A DNA stretch of 64,000 nt, taken from G963665595 sp963665595 (GTDB lineage Bacteria > Actinomycetota > Coriobacteriia > Coriobacteriales > CADBOM01). This document shows, one piece after another, positions 25,191 through 34,058 of the stretch. The translations under genes were made by a program, and so were the position numbers. Within the stretch, counting starts at the first letter, position 1. The number at the start of each line of letters is the position of its first letter. The stretch covers positions 620,001-684,000 of the forward strand of contig CAXXJK010000004.1 in assembly GCA_963665595.2 (NCBI GenBank). The letters are read 5' to 3'. The notes under the pieces were generated by a model. It was not told where the DNA came from and searched no databases. It saw only the letters and a list, made by a program, of their open reading frames with translations.

Positions 25191-26462
25191 ATGGCCGCAA
25201 CTGCAGCCGCCGGTACTGATCAAAAAAGAATTGCCATCATTACCATGGGTGTCATGCTCGGTGACGAGACCAAGGGATACACACGCTTTCGTACTCTTGC
25301 CGAACTACTGGTCGGTAGTGGCTTTGAAGTGGATCTTATCACCACCACCTTTCAACACTGGGAAAAGATGCACCGCGATGTCGAACATTTTTCTGCTAAT
25401 CAACACACGTTTACCGTTCGTTTCATTGAAGAACCCGGATACTCTCGAAATATTGATCTGCGACGCGTGCACAGCCATGCCGTCGCAGCAAAGAATCTTA
25501 AGAAACTTCTTGATACGTCAGAGTACGATCTTATCTACTGCGAGATACCTCCTAATGATGTTGCCCGCGTAGCGGCTTCTTATGCCACGAGCCATCATAT
25601 TCCCTTTATCGCAGATGTGAACGATCTCTGGCCGGAGGCCATGCGCATGGCCTTTGATATTCCGGTAGTCAGCGATATACTCTTTATCCCCCTCGCCCGC
25701 GATGCAAAATATGTATATAACCACGTCACGGCCGTGGTGGGCACTTCAGAAGAATACGCGTTGCGTCCTTCGAAGGATCGCGACACGAGCGCGCCTTCCC
25801 TTGAAGCGATCACTGTATATGTAGGCAACGATCTCGCAGAATTTGATGCTGATGTCGCTGCCCACGCAAACGATATCGTAAAACCGGAGGGCGAATATTG
25901 GGTCACGTATGCAGGCACATTTGGTGCAAGTTACGACATCGTCACCCTCGTGCGTACGGGAGGACTGTTGAAACGGAAGGGCTACGCCGATATTCGCATC
26001 ATGCTTTTGGGAGATGGCCCTGACCGTGAAAAACTTGAAGCAATCGCTCAAGAAACCGACAGTCCCTGTGTATTTCTCGGCTATCGACCACATGATGAAA
26101 TGGCTGCCTATCTTTCGCAATCTGACATAGTCGTGAATTCTCTTGTTGAAAAAGCAGCTCAGAGTATCCCCACCAAGATTGGGGACTACCTTGCTAGCGG
26201 CAAGCCCTTGATAAACACCGGTCTCTCTCTTGAGTTCGTGGCAAAAGTACACGATGAGCGTTTCGGTCTGTCGGTTAATCCGGAAGATGTTCCTTCGCTT
26301 GCTGCCGCCATACTAAGGCTTCACGATGATCGCCCACTATCATCTCTCATGGGACAGAACGCTCGGCATATTGCCGAGACACAGTTTGATTGCGCCGTGG
26401 CCTACCAGCGCATCGTCGGTCTTATCCGTCGTCAGCTTGCTGCCTCTGACAGCGAATTCTGA
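25191..26462 (+). CDS. Family-4 glycosyltransferase
   Basis: This 423-residue protein is GT-B fold. The N-terminal half has IAIITMGVMLGDETKGY and a D(L/I)WPEAM segment (ADVNDLWPEAMRM). The C-terminal donor domain has IRIMLLGDGPDREKLE and VNSLVEKAAQSIPTKIGDYL, where the E-x7-K arrangement resembles the nucleotide-sugar site. It resembles WbuB/PglA-like exopolysaccharide transferases. AAGGAA precedes ATG 25191, one base after the PglC-like gene, so it belongs to that operon and probably adds the second sugar. Confidence 0.88.
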   Translation: MAATAAAGTDQKRIAIITMGVMLGDETKGYTRFRTLAELLVGSGFEVDLITTTFQHWEKMHRDVEHFSANQHTFTVRFIEEPGYSRNIDLRRVHSHAVAAKNLKKLLDTSEYDLIYCEIPPNDVARVAASYATSHHIPFIADVNDLWPEAMRMAFDIPVVSDILFIPLARDAKYVYNHVTAVVGTSEEYALRPSKDRDTSAPSLEAITVYVGNDLAEFDADVAAHANDIVKPEGEYWVTYAGTFGASYDIVTLVRTGGLLKRKGYADIRIMLLGDGPDREKLEAIAQETDSPCVFLGYRPHDEMAAYLSQSDIVVNSLVEKAAQSIPTKIGDYLASGKPLINTGLSLEFVAKVHDERFGLSVNPEDVPSLAAAILRLHDDRPLSSLMGQNARHIAETQFDCAVAYQRIVGLIRRQLAASDSEF

Positions 26463-26682
26463 AGTTTTTTATCCACTCCAGAGAGTGCCCTTCACAATCT
26501 CATCGTATTCCGCTACCCCATTTACGCATAAAGCAGCGTTTTGTTCTGCCATTTTTCAACTGTATTTGTTGTTAATGTCTAAAACCACACCATAGCTTCA
26601 AAACAAGCGTTATTCGACAGATGACGAACAACGTACTAGTGTCTTGTTATAGAATTATGCTCCTCTTTGAAAGGAGCATTGA
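26463..26682 (+). promoter_or_regulatory. Intergenic region upstream of the ATPase-like/YhgE operon
   Basis: This is a 220-base AT-rich gap. It holds TATAGAAT (26649-26656) some 30 bases before the GTG start and an AAGGAG site at 26670-26675. No good -35 box sits 16-18 bases upstream of it. No hairpin terminator was found behind the glycan operon, so read-through is possible. Confidence 0.3.
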
Positions 26683-27471
26683 GTGACCAACCAACTGTCC
26701 CAAACACGAGAACATACGAGTGCGGCTCAACAGCCTGCGCAGATCCATAGAATTGACTCTCATCGCCCTCGAGTATCCGAGGGTGAACCTTTGATCAAGG
26801 CAACGAACCTTGCTATGACCAATAAACTCAAGCAGGTGTTCGCCCCCGTCACTGCAGAATTTTACCCCGGCACCGTCACCGCGATTCTCGGACCAAACGG
26901 CTCAGGCAAGACCCCGTTTGTCCTTTCTCTCGCCGGACGCATGAAACCTACCGGAGGCACTCTTGTTTTTGGTCAGTACCCACTACCGCATCAACGCAAT
27001 AAGATGATGCGCTACGCCGGACTGGGATTTTTCGATAAGGTAAACGAAGTTGAGAAGGGAGTCTTGGTACGTACGCACATTGCCACTGAACTCAACATGT
27101 TCAACAAAAAGGCAAATCATCGCGCCGTCAACGACTACCTGAAACAATGGCATCTCGAAGACATTGCCGACAAACGTATTAAAGATCTCAACGCCCAAGA
27201 ACGCATATATCTTGGCATCGCTTTGGGCATGGTTAACGACCCGGTATTCCTTGGTGTCGAAGATGTTGAAATCGAACTTTCTTTTAATCAGAGCAGTCGC
27301 ATCATGGAACACCTTGGCAACATCGCGCACGAACAGAATACCGCTATAGCCGTTATCTGCCTTGAGCCTGGAGTTGCCAAACTGGCTGATCAAATCATGA
27401 CCATGCCGCGAATCAGTAAAGAACCATCGTTGCCCATCGGCAACGAAATCATTCATGGAAAAGAGGCTTAA
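26683..27471 (+). CDS. Degenerate ABC-ATPase-like protein, partner of YhgE/Pip
   Basis: This 262-residue protein has the outline of an ABC ATPase, but its catalytic motifs are altered. Walker A reads GPNGSGKTPFV (Thr/Ser replaced by Pro), the signature is LNAQERIYLGIAL instead of LSGGQ, Walker B reads FLGVEDVEI (the usual D-E pair appears as E-D), and the H-loop position reads CLEPGV. The first 40 residues are polar and disordered. ATP hydrolysis is doubtful; nucleotide binding may persist. It ends three bases before the YhgE gene, so the two probably form one complex. It starts with GTG 26683 after AAGGAG. Confidence 0.75.
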   Translation: MTNQLSQTREHTSAAQQPAQIHRIDSHRPRVSEGEPLIKATNLAMTNKLKQVFAPVTAEFYPGTVTAILGPNGSGKTPFVLSLAGRMKPTGGTLVFGQYPLPHQRNKMMRYAGLGFFDKVNEVEKGVLVRTHIATELNMFNKKANHRAVNDYLKQWHLEDIADKRIKDLNAQERIYLGIALGMVNDPVFLGVEDVEIELSFNQSSRIMEHLGNIAHEQNTAIAVICLEPGVAKLADQIMTMPRISKEPSLPIGNEIIHGKEA

Positions 27472-27474
27472 CCT

Positions 27475-30093
27475 ATGCGTTTCAAAGGTTTTCTCTCGGG
27501 ACTCCTGCAGATCAGAAATACCCGTTCTTCGTTGATGATGCGCGTGGCGCTTGCAGCGATCATCATCATACCGGTACTATATGCGGGTATGTTTTTGTGG
27601 GCTTTTATGGATCCCTATGCACGCCTGAACACCATCCCGGTCGCAATCGTAAACGAGGATGCCGGCGCAACAATCAATGGTGAACAACGTATCATCGGCA
27701 ATGAGTTATGCGATCAGCTTGCTGAAACCAGTAACGGCTTTCAGTGGAATTTTGTCTCGGCAGCTGAAGCTCAAAACGGTATGGAGAACAGCACCTACTA
27801 TATGACCTGTACCATACCCTCAAATTTCAGCGCAGATCTCGCAAGTGCAGAAAATGCCGACTGTCAGCAGGCCCAACTTGATATTAGCTATAACGAATCT
27901 GCAAATATGATTGCAGGGACAATAGGAACAAGCGTCTGGCGTGAGGTTAAAGATGAACTCACGGCAAAAATTTCCAAAACCTATCTCGAGACCATATTTA
28001 ACAAAGTCAATGATGGTGCCAGCCAACTGGAAAGCGCCGTTGACGGCGTGAGCACTCTTCAAGACGGCCTCAGCGATATGCGTGATGGCAATGCGCAGGT
28101 TACCAATGGCGCAACGACCCTAGCTCAAGGAACCCAATCTCTCGCTGACTCCGTGCCGACACTGACCTCTGGCGTCAACGAACTCAGCACCGGTGCTTCA
28201 AACCTTTCCAATGGTGCCCAAACCTACGTCTCGGGAGTCACTGCCGTACTTGATGGGACGGCCACTCTGGACACCGGCGCCAATACCCTTGCGGCGAGTC
28301 TTGCCGCCTCGAGCCCGGGTATCACACAGTTGGTAAGTGGCAGCCAAGATGCACAAACCGGCGCCGCATCCCTTGCAACGGGGCTTGCCACTGCAAATGC
28401 TTATTTGGGTACGACATCTGATAGCTCAACGCTCATCGGCGGTTCATATCTGATGGCAAGCGGCCTCTACGCCCTTAAGAATGGCACCTCTACCACGTCT
28501 GGTCTCCTCGCTGCAGAAGCGGGAGCGCAAAAACTTACTACGGGATTGACGAGCCTCAAAGGTGGAGTTACCCAAGCCAAAGAAGGGGCCACTACTATTT
28601 CGGCCGGACTCTCAAGCGCTGTTGCCACACTGAGCGATACAGGAAAGCCATCCAGCGTCGCATCACTTTTGGCCGCAGCACGGACGGCCTATGATAAGGG
28701 AGACATCGCAACAGGTGATACCTACATGGGTTATGCCGTCAGCACATTAAACGGCGTTTCGAGTGGACTGGAAAGCATAAAGACTGGCGCAGATACTCTT
28801 CAGACCGGGCTTGCTGGTGCTGAGGCAAGTCTAGGCACCTCGTCTGACAGCTCCACGCTTATCGGTGGGTCTGTGGCAATCGCCACAGGGCTTGCAACTG
28901 CCAATGCTTATCTGGGATCACCCTCAGACAGCTCTACGCTTATAGGTGGCGCAAACACCATTGCAAACGGATTATATGCACTCAAAAACGGCACACCGGG
29001 AAGTTCTGGATTGCTTACTGCACAAAACGGAGCTGAAGAACTTGCGGGATCGCAGGGCCTGACCGCTCTGACTACCGGCTTGAAGACTCTTCAATCAGGG
29101 TTATCTGCAGCATCAGCCGGCGCGGCGCAGATTGCAACCGGACTTGATACCATTCAAACCAATAAATATGCTCTCATGACAGGTGGCGCATCGCTTGCAG
29201 CGGGTAGCACGCAGCTCGCATCGGGTACGAAGACACTCGCAACAGGAACCGAAACGCTTGCGACGGGTGCAACCGCCCTGAACGACGGTACGCAGACTCT
29301 CGCCACAGGCAGTGCGTCACTTGACAATTATTACCAGCAGGCTCTTGATGGATTACACGACTTAGGCGATGGCCTCAGCGATGCCGTAAGTTCTATGAGC
29401 ATGAGCACCGATGAAGTTAACAATCGCGCCGATATGATGAGCGAGCCGGTTGTCGTTTCATCATCATATTTCACCACCGTAGCAAACTATGGTACCGGTT
29501 TTGCTCCCTTCTTTATGTCTATCGCTTTATGGGTAGGTGCTATCGTCATCAGCTTCCTGTTCAAACCACTCAACAAACGTCTGATCGTATCCGGCGAGTC
29601 TCCCTTTGCTGCTGCCTTTGCTGGATGGTTGCCCGCCGCCTTTGCCGGTGTCATTCAGGCAGTGCTTACCATGCTGGTACTCCAGCTTGCTCTGAACATT
29701 CAGATAGATCACATGATCGGTTTCTATTTGTTTGGCATACTGATGCCGCTCTGCTTTGCTGCCATACTGCAGTTCTTCAGTGCAGCATTTGGATTGCCCG
29801 GCAAAGTTATTTGCATCATCATTTTGATGCTTCAGCTTACATCGGCAGGAGGAACCTTCCCCTTAGAGACAACACCTCTGTTCTTCCAGGCCATCAGCCC
29901 CTGGCTTCCCATGACCTACATGGTAAACGCCATGCGCATACTTACCACGGGTGTCGATATGATGCTGGTCTGGCGTGACGTTATCATCGTCGTCGGCATG
30001 ACCGCTGGAGCGTTCTTCCTTACCTGCCTTGTCGCACGCTCGCGGAGAACGATCAAGATGGAGACGTTACATCCGATCCTTGATCTTGACTGA
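27475..30093 (+). CDS. YhgE/Pip-family membrane protein with internal repeats
   Basis: This 872-residue protein has one N-terminal membrane helix (VALAAIIIIPVLYAGMF), an extracytoplasmic domain starting IPVAIVNEDAGATINGE, a long Ala/Gly/Thr/Ser-rich repeat stalk of roughly residues 185-640 with recurring 'L..G...L..G' heptads, and about five to six C-terminal helices of ABC-2 permease type. Within the stalk a roughly 55-65-residue unit is duplicated (residues 301-365 and 469-525; SSTLIGG and GLYALKNGT in both), with a partial third copy at about 446-461. YhgE proteins serve as phage receptors in Gram-positives and resemble ESX/EsaA-type components. The gene follows the ATPase-like protein directly. 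Confidence 0.88.
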   Translation: MRFKGFLSGLLQIRNTRSSLMMRVALAAIIIIPVLYAGMFLWAFMDPYARLNTIPVAIVNEDAGATINGEQRIIGNELCDQLAETSNGFQWNFVSAAEAQNGMENSTYYMTCTIPSNFSADLASAENADCQQAQLDISYNESANMIAGTIGTSVWREVKDELTAKISKTYLETIFNKVNDGASQLESAVDGVSTLQDGLSDMRDGNAQVTNGATTLAQGTQSLADSVPTLTSGVNELSTGASNLSNGAQTYVSGVTAVLDGTATLDTGANTLAASLAASSPGITQLVSGSQDAQTGAASLATGLATANAYLGTTSDSSTLIGGSYLMASGLYALKNGTSTTSGLLAAEAGAQKLTTGLTSLKGGVTQAKEGATTISAGLSSAVATLSDTGKPSSVASLLAAARTAYDKGDIATGDTYMGYAVSTLNGVSSGLESIKTGADTLQTGLAGAEASLGTSSDSSTLIGGSVAIATGLATANAYLGSPSDSSTLIGGANTIANGLYALKNGTPGSSGLLTAQNGAEELAGSQGLTALTTGLKTLQSGLSAASAGAAQIATGLDTIQTNKYALMTGGASLAAGSTQLASGTKTLATGTETLATGATALNDGTQTLATGSASLDNYYQQALDGLHDLGDGLSDAVSSMSMSTDEVNNRADMMSEPVVVSSSYFTTVANYGTGFAPFFMSIALWVGAIVISFLFKPLNKRLIVSGESPFAAAFAGWLPAAFAGVIQAVLTMLVLQLALNIQIDHMIGFYLFGILMPLCFAAILQFFSAAFGLPGKVICIIILMLQLTSAGGTFPLETTPLFFQAISPWLPMTYMVNAMRILTTGVDMMLVWRDVIIVVGMTAGAFFLTCLVARSRRTIKMETLHPILDLD

Positions 30094-30119
30094 TCACAAG
30101 TGTCGAGCATAAATGAGAC

Positions 30120-30155
30120 AACAACAGCGAGCTTCACACGAAGCTCGCTGTTGTT
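30120..30155. terminator. 16-bp perfect hairpin between convergent genes
   Basis: AACAACAGCGAGCTTC (30120-30135) pairs perfectly with 30140-30155 around ACAC and ends in TTGTTT. It stands between the YhgE gene (+) and the radical SAM gene (-) and can work for both; the A-rich left side gives Ts on the minus strand. Confidence 0.78.
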
Positions 30156-30162
30156 TGAGCGC

Positions 30163-31023
30163 CTAGCAGTTTCCTGTATAGACAAAGTTCAAGTATCGTC
30201 GTGCTCGAGCAGCAAGCATGTAGACTTGCTCAATAGGGGTCGACCCACAGTTCATCATGCGATAACACGGGAAAAACCGACTTAAATGATAGGGCGTATC
30301 CGGATTGATGGATGCCAACCATTGAGCAGTCTCGTCGATCTCCTCGACGCTATCATTCACGCCAGGAATAATCAACGTTGTAACCTCTACATGAGAAACC
30401 TTACTGGCAAGCGCAATGGCTTGTTTAACCGCGTAAAGATCGCCGCCCCATCGTTGATAGATTGTCGGGTTATAGGTTTTTAAATCTATATTGAACGCAT
30501 CAATGAATGGTATTACCTGAGCAAGTATATCCTCGGATACCATCCCGTTGCTGACAACCACGTTCACTAGACCAGAGGCGCGCGCTCGGCGAGCACTATC
30601 TCGCACGAATTCATATGAAATCAGAGGCTCGTTATAGGTATAGGCAATACCTATAACTCGAGAATCATGCTCCCTCAGCGCTAGTGTTTGCTCTACCAGC
30701 TGCTCCGGCTGTATCTCTTCCCACTCTACATCGCCTAATCCGACAGTAGAAATAGAAGCATTCTGGCAGAAAGGACACGTCATATTGCAGCCGTAACTTC
30801 CTACAGAAAGGAGAAGAGCTCCCGGATGAAATCGCGCTAAGGGCTTTTTCTCAATCGGGTCAAGAGCATATGATGTAATGCGCCCATAATTCTCTGCAAT
30901 AATCTGACCGTTTACGTTCTTGCGGGCATGGCAGAGGCCCGTCTGTCCCTCTTTCAATATGCAATGATGCGGACAAACGGGACAGGCCGCAGCAGGTTCT
31001 TGAAAAGCATTCACGAGAATCAT
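30163..31023 (-). CDS. amrS: AmmeMemoRadiSam-system radical SAM enzyme
   Basis: In this 286-residue protein the N-terminal cysteine cluster CPVCPHHCILKEG...GLCHARKN is typical of AmrS. The radical SAM motif CNMTCPFCQ (C-x3-C-x2-C) follows, with the 'PIEKKPL.RFHPG' segment before it. It resembles pyruvate-formate-lyase-activating enzymes without being one. The natural reaction is not firmly established. It lies 47 bases downstream of a LigB-AMMECR1 fusion gene, the usual genomic partner. ATG 31023 is chosen for family length; a GACGGAG sequence lies very close to it, so the site is poor. Confidence 0.9.
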   Translation of the reverse strand: MILVNAFQEPAAACPVCPHHCILKEGQTGLCHARKNVNGQIIAENYGRITSYALDPIEKKPLARFHPGALLLSVGSYGCNMTCPFCQNASISTVGLGDVEWEEIQPEQLVEQTLALREHDSRVIGIAYTYNEPLISYEFVRDSARRARASGLVNVVVSNGMVSEDILAQVIPFIDAFNIDLKTYNPTIYQRWGGDLYAVKQAIALASKVSHVEVTTLIIPGVNDSVEEIDETAQWLASINPDTPYHLSRFFPCYRMMNCGSTPIEQVYMLAARARRYLNFVYTGNC

Positions 31024-31070
31024 CTCCGTCTCTAGAAGTCGTTTGAAACAGATGACTCAACAGATACCAG

Positions 31071-32462
31071 TTACAGATGACGGATAACCTCAAATCTCAT
31101 AAGTGAACACTCTTCGTTATCAAAGATACCCGCTTTATTCCGAGCAATGGCAATCTGCTGTTCGACAGTATCAACACCTTCAAGATCGGGAAGAAGAAGA
31201 CCTCGCTTATATCCGTTTGCGCTCGTCACCACAACACCGTATCGTTTCACGTCAAGTTCTGCCGGAGAATTAATTGGTTCCATCGCGCCCAACACATCAA
31301 CGTCATAGACCAGGGAGTCAAGTTCGTCAGGCATGACAGGAGAAAAACGCGGGTCTTCCGTCCCCGCAGCCACTGCATTATGAATGATCTCCTGGGCAAG
31401 ACTTTCACGAGTGGGCGCGAGCGTTCCAATGCATCCGCGCAGACGGTCCTCCTTTTTTAGTGACACAAACGCACCAGCACGCCGCGTCAACAGCTCGGGA
31501 AGTACGTCGGGGGGAACGTCGAGATAGTCTCCTTCGTGCACATAGTGCTCAAGGCTCAGGCGAGCAAGACGAACGTAGGGGTCTTCTTGCACGCGGTGTG
31601 CCTCTACTTCTCTCTTGCGACGTTTCTCGTAATCAGCACCGAAGTGACGCGTTACATCTGCACCGGTGACCTCATAGGAAGCCACTCCATACCCAACGCC
31701 AAAGGGTCCCTCGTATGAAAGCACTTCTGCGTTGAGCGACTTTCCATCAAGAGCACCCGCCATAATCTGAAATGATCGCAAGCCACACTCTGCCGCCTTA
31801 TCAGAGAAGTCTTCGTCAAATTCAAGAAACGTCAGAAAGTCTGCTCTGCCAGCAGCCTCCATGAAGCGCGTATCAAACTCCGGGCCTTCCGGCGCAAAAC
31901 CATAAGGGCCGGACTCTTTGAGCTTATGCGAAAGATCCCCCGAAGCGATAAACACCACCCGGCGATTCAGCAGATCGGCCGCTTCTGCAATACACTGGCC
32001 CAGACGATAATGCATGAGCGGAGACAACCCCGAGAGTCCCACACGCACCAAGCGGTACGTGCGATACATCTGATTAATAAAATGAAGGGGAACATACGTA
32101 GCATGATCGAGAAGCGGGTCGCGCTCTCCCCGGACGCCTGCGGGTATATCCATGCCCTGCGCCAGCTGAGCTATCTTGTCGACAAGCGCTGTATCATAGA
32201 AGACCTCTATCTCGTTTCCCTTTACACCGAAGTTTTGAAGATCACCCCGCGTACCTCTGCCGGGAGAAATATGAAAATAGTCCGTATACAGTGTCGCGTG
32301 AGGCGATGTCACCACAATGGTATCGGGCTCAAGCGCTGCGATGCGACGTGTGACTTCTCGATAGGCATCAATAGTGGATTGGATAGCGTGTTCCTCACCC
32401 TTACCCACAGAAGGCACAATGAGTGGCGGATGCGGAACGATAAAACCGGCGATGACTCCCAT
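31071..32462 (-). CDS. AmmeMemoRadiSam system protein A: LigB-like domain fused to AMMECR1 domain
   Basis: In this 463-residue protein residues 1-260 are a class-III extradiol-dioxygenase (LigB) domain: GFIVPHPPLIVPSVGKGEE, VVTSPHATLY and FIASGDLSHKL give candidate His/Glu metal ligands. Residues 285-463 are AMMECR1: GAFVSLKKEDRLRGCIGTL, with the invariant LRGCIG, then EDPRFSPV and ITRNKAG-like IAIARNKAG. The LigB/MEMO-like, AMMECR1 and radical SAM trio gave the system its name; here two parts are one polypeptide. Its chemistry is unresolved, with proposals involving iron and oxygen or RNA modification. It starts the operon; the promoter was not identified. Confidence 0.9.
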   Translation of the reverse strand: MGVIAGFIVPHPPLIVPSVGKGEEHAIQSTIDAYREVTRRIAALEPDTIVVTSPHATLYTDYFHISPGRGTRGDLQNFGVKGNEIEVFYDTALVDKIAQLAQGMDIPAGVRGERDPLLDHATYVPLHFINQMYRTYRLVRVGLSGLSPLMHYRLGQCIAEAADLLNRRVVFIASGDLSHKLKESGPYGFAPEGPEFDTRFMEAAGRADFLTFLEFDEDFSDKAAECGLRSFQIMAGALDGKSLNAEVLSYEGPFGVGYGVASYEVTGADVTRHFGADYEKRRKREVEAHRVQEDPYVRLARLSLEHYVHEGDYLDVPPDVLPELLTRRAGAFVSLKKEDRLRGCIGTLAPTRESLAQEIIHNAVAAGTEDPRFSPVMPDELDSLVYDVDVLGAMEPINSPAELDVKRYGVVVTSANGYKRGLLLPDLEGVDTVEQQIAIARNKAGIFDNEECSLMRFEVIRHL

Positions 32463-32755
32463 AGCACACCCCTAACCGTTGCATAATGCTACTCTGTAGC
32501 CTGATTTTATCAGCCTCAGCGGGGAATGCAATGCCTAGCGTCTATCGGAGCGGCGGTAATGCAATTAAAAACTGCCTATTAACGTCTCTCTTGTAAATTC
32601 GCCACCGCGGTTACCACCTCCGCCGATCTTTACGGTATGCGTCCCCCCACTCAGATATACTAATCGTGAAAACGTAGGTTCTGTTTACCCAGAACGCGCG
32701 TATCAGTATCAGGCTCTACACCGGTAGTCGAGCCCATCTGTTTTGGAGCAACATC
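32463..32755. promoter_or_regulatory. Divergent intergenic region (AmmeMemo operon / dGTPase-like gene)
   Basis: This 293-base gap serves two outward-reading genes. Towards the plus-strand gene there is TATACT (32656-32661), a candidate -10 box without a good -35, and a small stem-loop GTTCTG/CAGAAC (32678-32695) about 60 bases before the start codon. Near 32497-32512, CTGA/TCAG around TTTTA forms a weak hairpin. The upstream half is otherwise featureless; no tRNA or riboswitch fold was recognised. Confidence 0.3.
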
Positions 32756-33982
32756 ATGATTAATGACAGAAATTACTTTGAATTCACTGCACAAGAACAG
32801 GCGACCCTTAACGCAAACAACGACCGTGCCCTGAGGGCGCTTTCTCCCTACGCCACACGTGATGAAAACGCCGTACGTAAACACGTACATCAGACTATTG
32901 ATGCGAATAATGCTCTGCTGCGTTCGCCCTACTCAGTGGATATCGACAAGATCCTCTACAACCCATTCTTTAATCGTTGCACTGATAAAACACAGGTGTT
33001 CTCTCTCTACAAAAACGACGATCTCACTCACCGCTCTTTACACATGCAGCTTGTTGCCCGTATAAGCCGCATCATCTCAGGTGCGCTCGGACTGAATGCG
33101 GAACTGACGGAAGCCATCGCCTTAGGGCATGATATGGGCCATACTCCCTTTGGCCACCGAGGTGAAGCCATTCTTAATCGCATCAGCCTCAACCATACCG
33201 GACGCTACTTTCATCATAATGTTCATAGCGTCCGTACACTTAAAGACATTCTCTGGTGCAATCTGACCGTGCAAACCTACGATGGTATGCTCTGTCACTG
33301 TGGGGAAAAAGATTTTGAGATATATGAACCAGGCGAGCTCGATACTTTTGAGGAGCTCGAATCAGAAATGGAAAAGTGCTACACCCTTGCCGGATATGTG
33401 GATTCGCTCAAGCCCTCAACACTTGAAGGTTGCGTCGTACGCGTGAGCGATATTCTTGCCTATCTCGGCAAAGATCGCCAGGATGCAGAGAAAGCGGGAC
33501 TTCCTACGCGTACCTACGAATCGAAGTTATTGGGAAGCACCAACGCGACCATCCTTGACCGGACCATTAAAAATCTTGTCAAAAACAGTCTCGGCCAGCC
33601 ATGTCTCAAAATGGATTCAGAGGTAGTCGCAGAACTTTCTCGCCTACGAAAAGAAAATCATGAGCTTATCTACAATGACCACAACGTAAACGGTGCTGAA
33701 CAGGTACTCTCCGATATCATGGAACTGTTATTCTGCAGACTCTTGGATGATTATCGCGAAGGAAAAGAGAACTCTCCGCTATTTGCGCATCATCTGAATA
33801 CCTACGATATCGCAAGACACTACGCCAACGAGAAACAACCATCGCTTCCTGAAACCATAGTCATCGACTATCTGGCAAGCGCAACAGATGACTATCTCAT
33901 CGACCTATTCAAATTTCTTTTCCCTCAGCACCCTCTGATCGATCGTTTGGTATATCACTCATACTTCGAGGATCTACGATAA
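32756..33982 (+). CDS. HD-domain deoxyguanosinetriphosphate triphosphohydrolase-like protein
   Basis: In this 408-residue protein the HD metal site is shown by LTHRSLHMQLVARISR (first His) and ALGHDMGHTPFGHRGE (His-Asp plus the second His motif typical of dGTPases). VVRVSDILAYLGKD supplies the last Asp. Family members cleave dNTPs to nucleoside and triphosphate, acting in dNTP pool control or phage defence; substrate preference cannot be read here. A TTTTGGAG site precedes ATG 32756. Monocistronic, ending in a hairpin shared with convergent purH. Confidence 0.86.
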   Translation: MINDRNYFEFTAQEQATLNANNDRALRALSPYATRDENAVRKHVHQTIDANNALLRSPYSVDIDKILYNPFFNRCTDKTQVFSLYKNDDLTHRSLHMQLVARISRIISGALGLNAELTEAIALGHDMGHTPFGHRGEAILNRISLNHTGRYFHHNVHSVRTLKDILWCNLTVQTYDGMLCHCGEKDFEIYEPGELDTFEELESEMEKCYTLAGYVDSLKPSTLEGCVVRVSDILAYLGKDRQDAEKAGLPTRTYESKLLGSTNATILDRTIKNLVKNSLGQPCLKMDSEVVAELSRLRKENHELIYNDHNVNGAEQVLSDIMELLFCRLLDDYREGKENSPLFAHHLNTYDIARHYANEKQPSLPETIVIDYLASATDDYLIDLFKFLFPQHPLIDRLVYHSYFEDLR

Positions 33983-33984
33983 AC

Positions 33985-34016
33985 ATACGGCCGTCAGATA
34001 TCTCCAACGGCCGTAT
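33985..34016. terminator. 10-bp hairpin between dGTPase-like gene and purH
   Basis: ATACGGCCGT (33985-33994) is complementary to 34007-34016 across a 12-base loop. It starts two bases after the dGTPase-like stop and lies downstream of convergent purH. A T-run is lacking. Confidence 0.5.
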
Positions 34017-34058
34017 CATCTAATAGTTCTTCATAAGTAGGATGTTACGCCATCTTCG

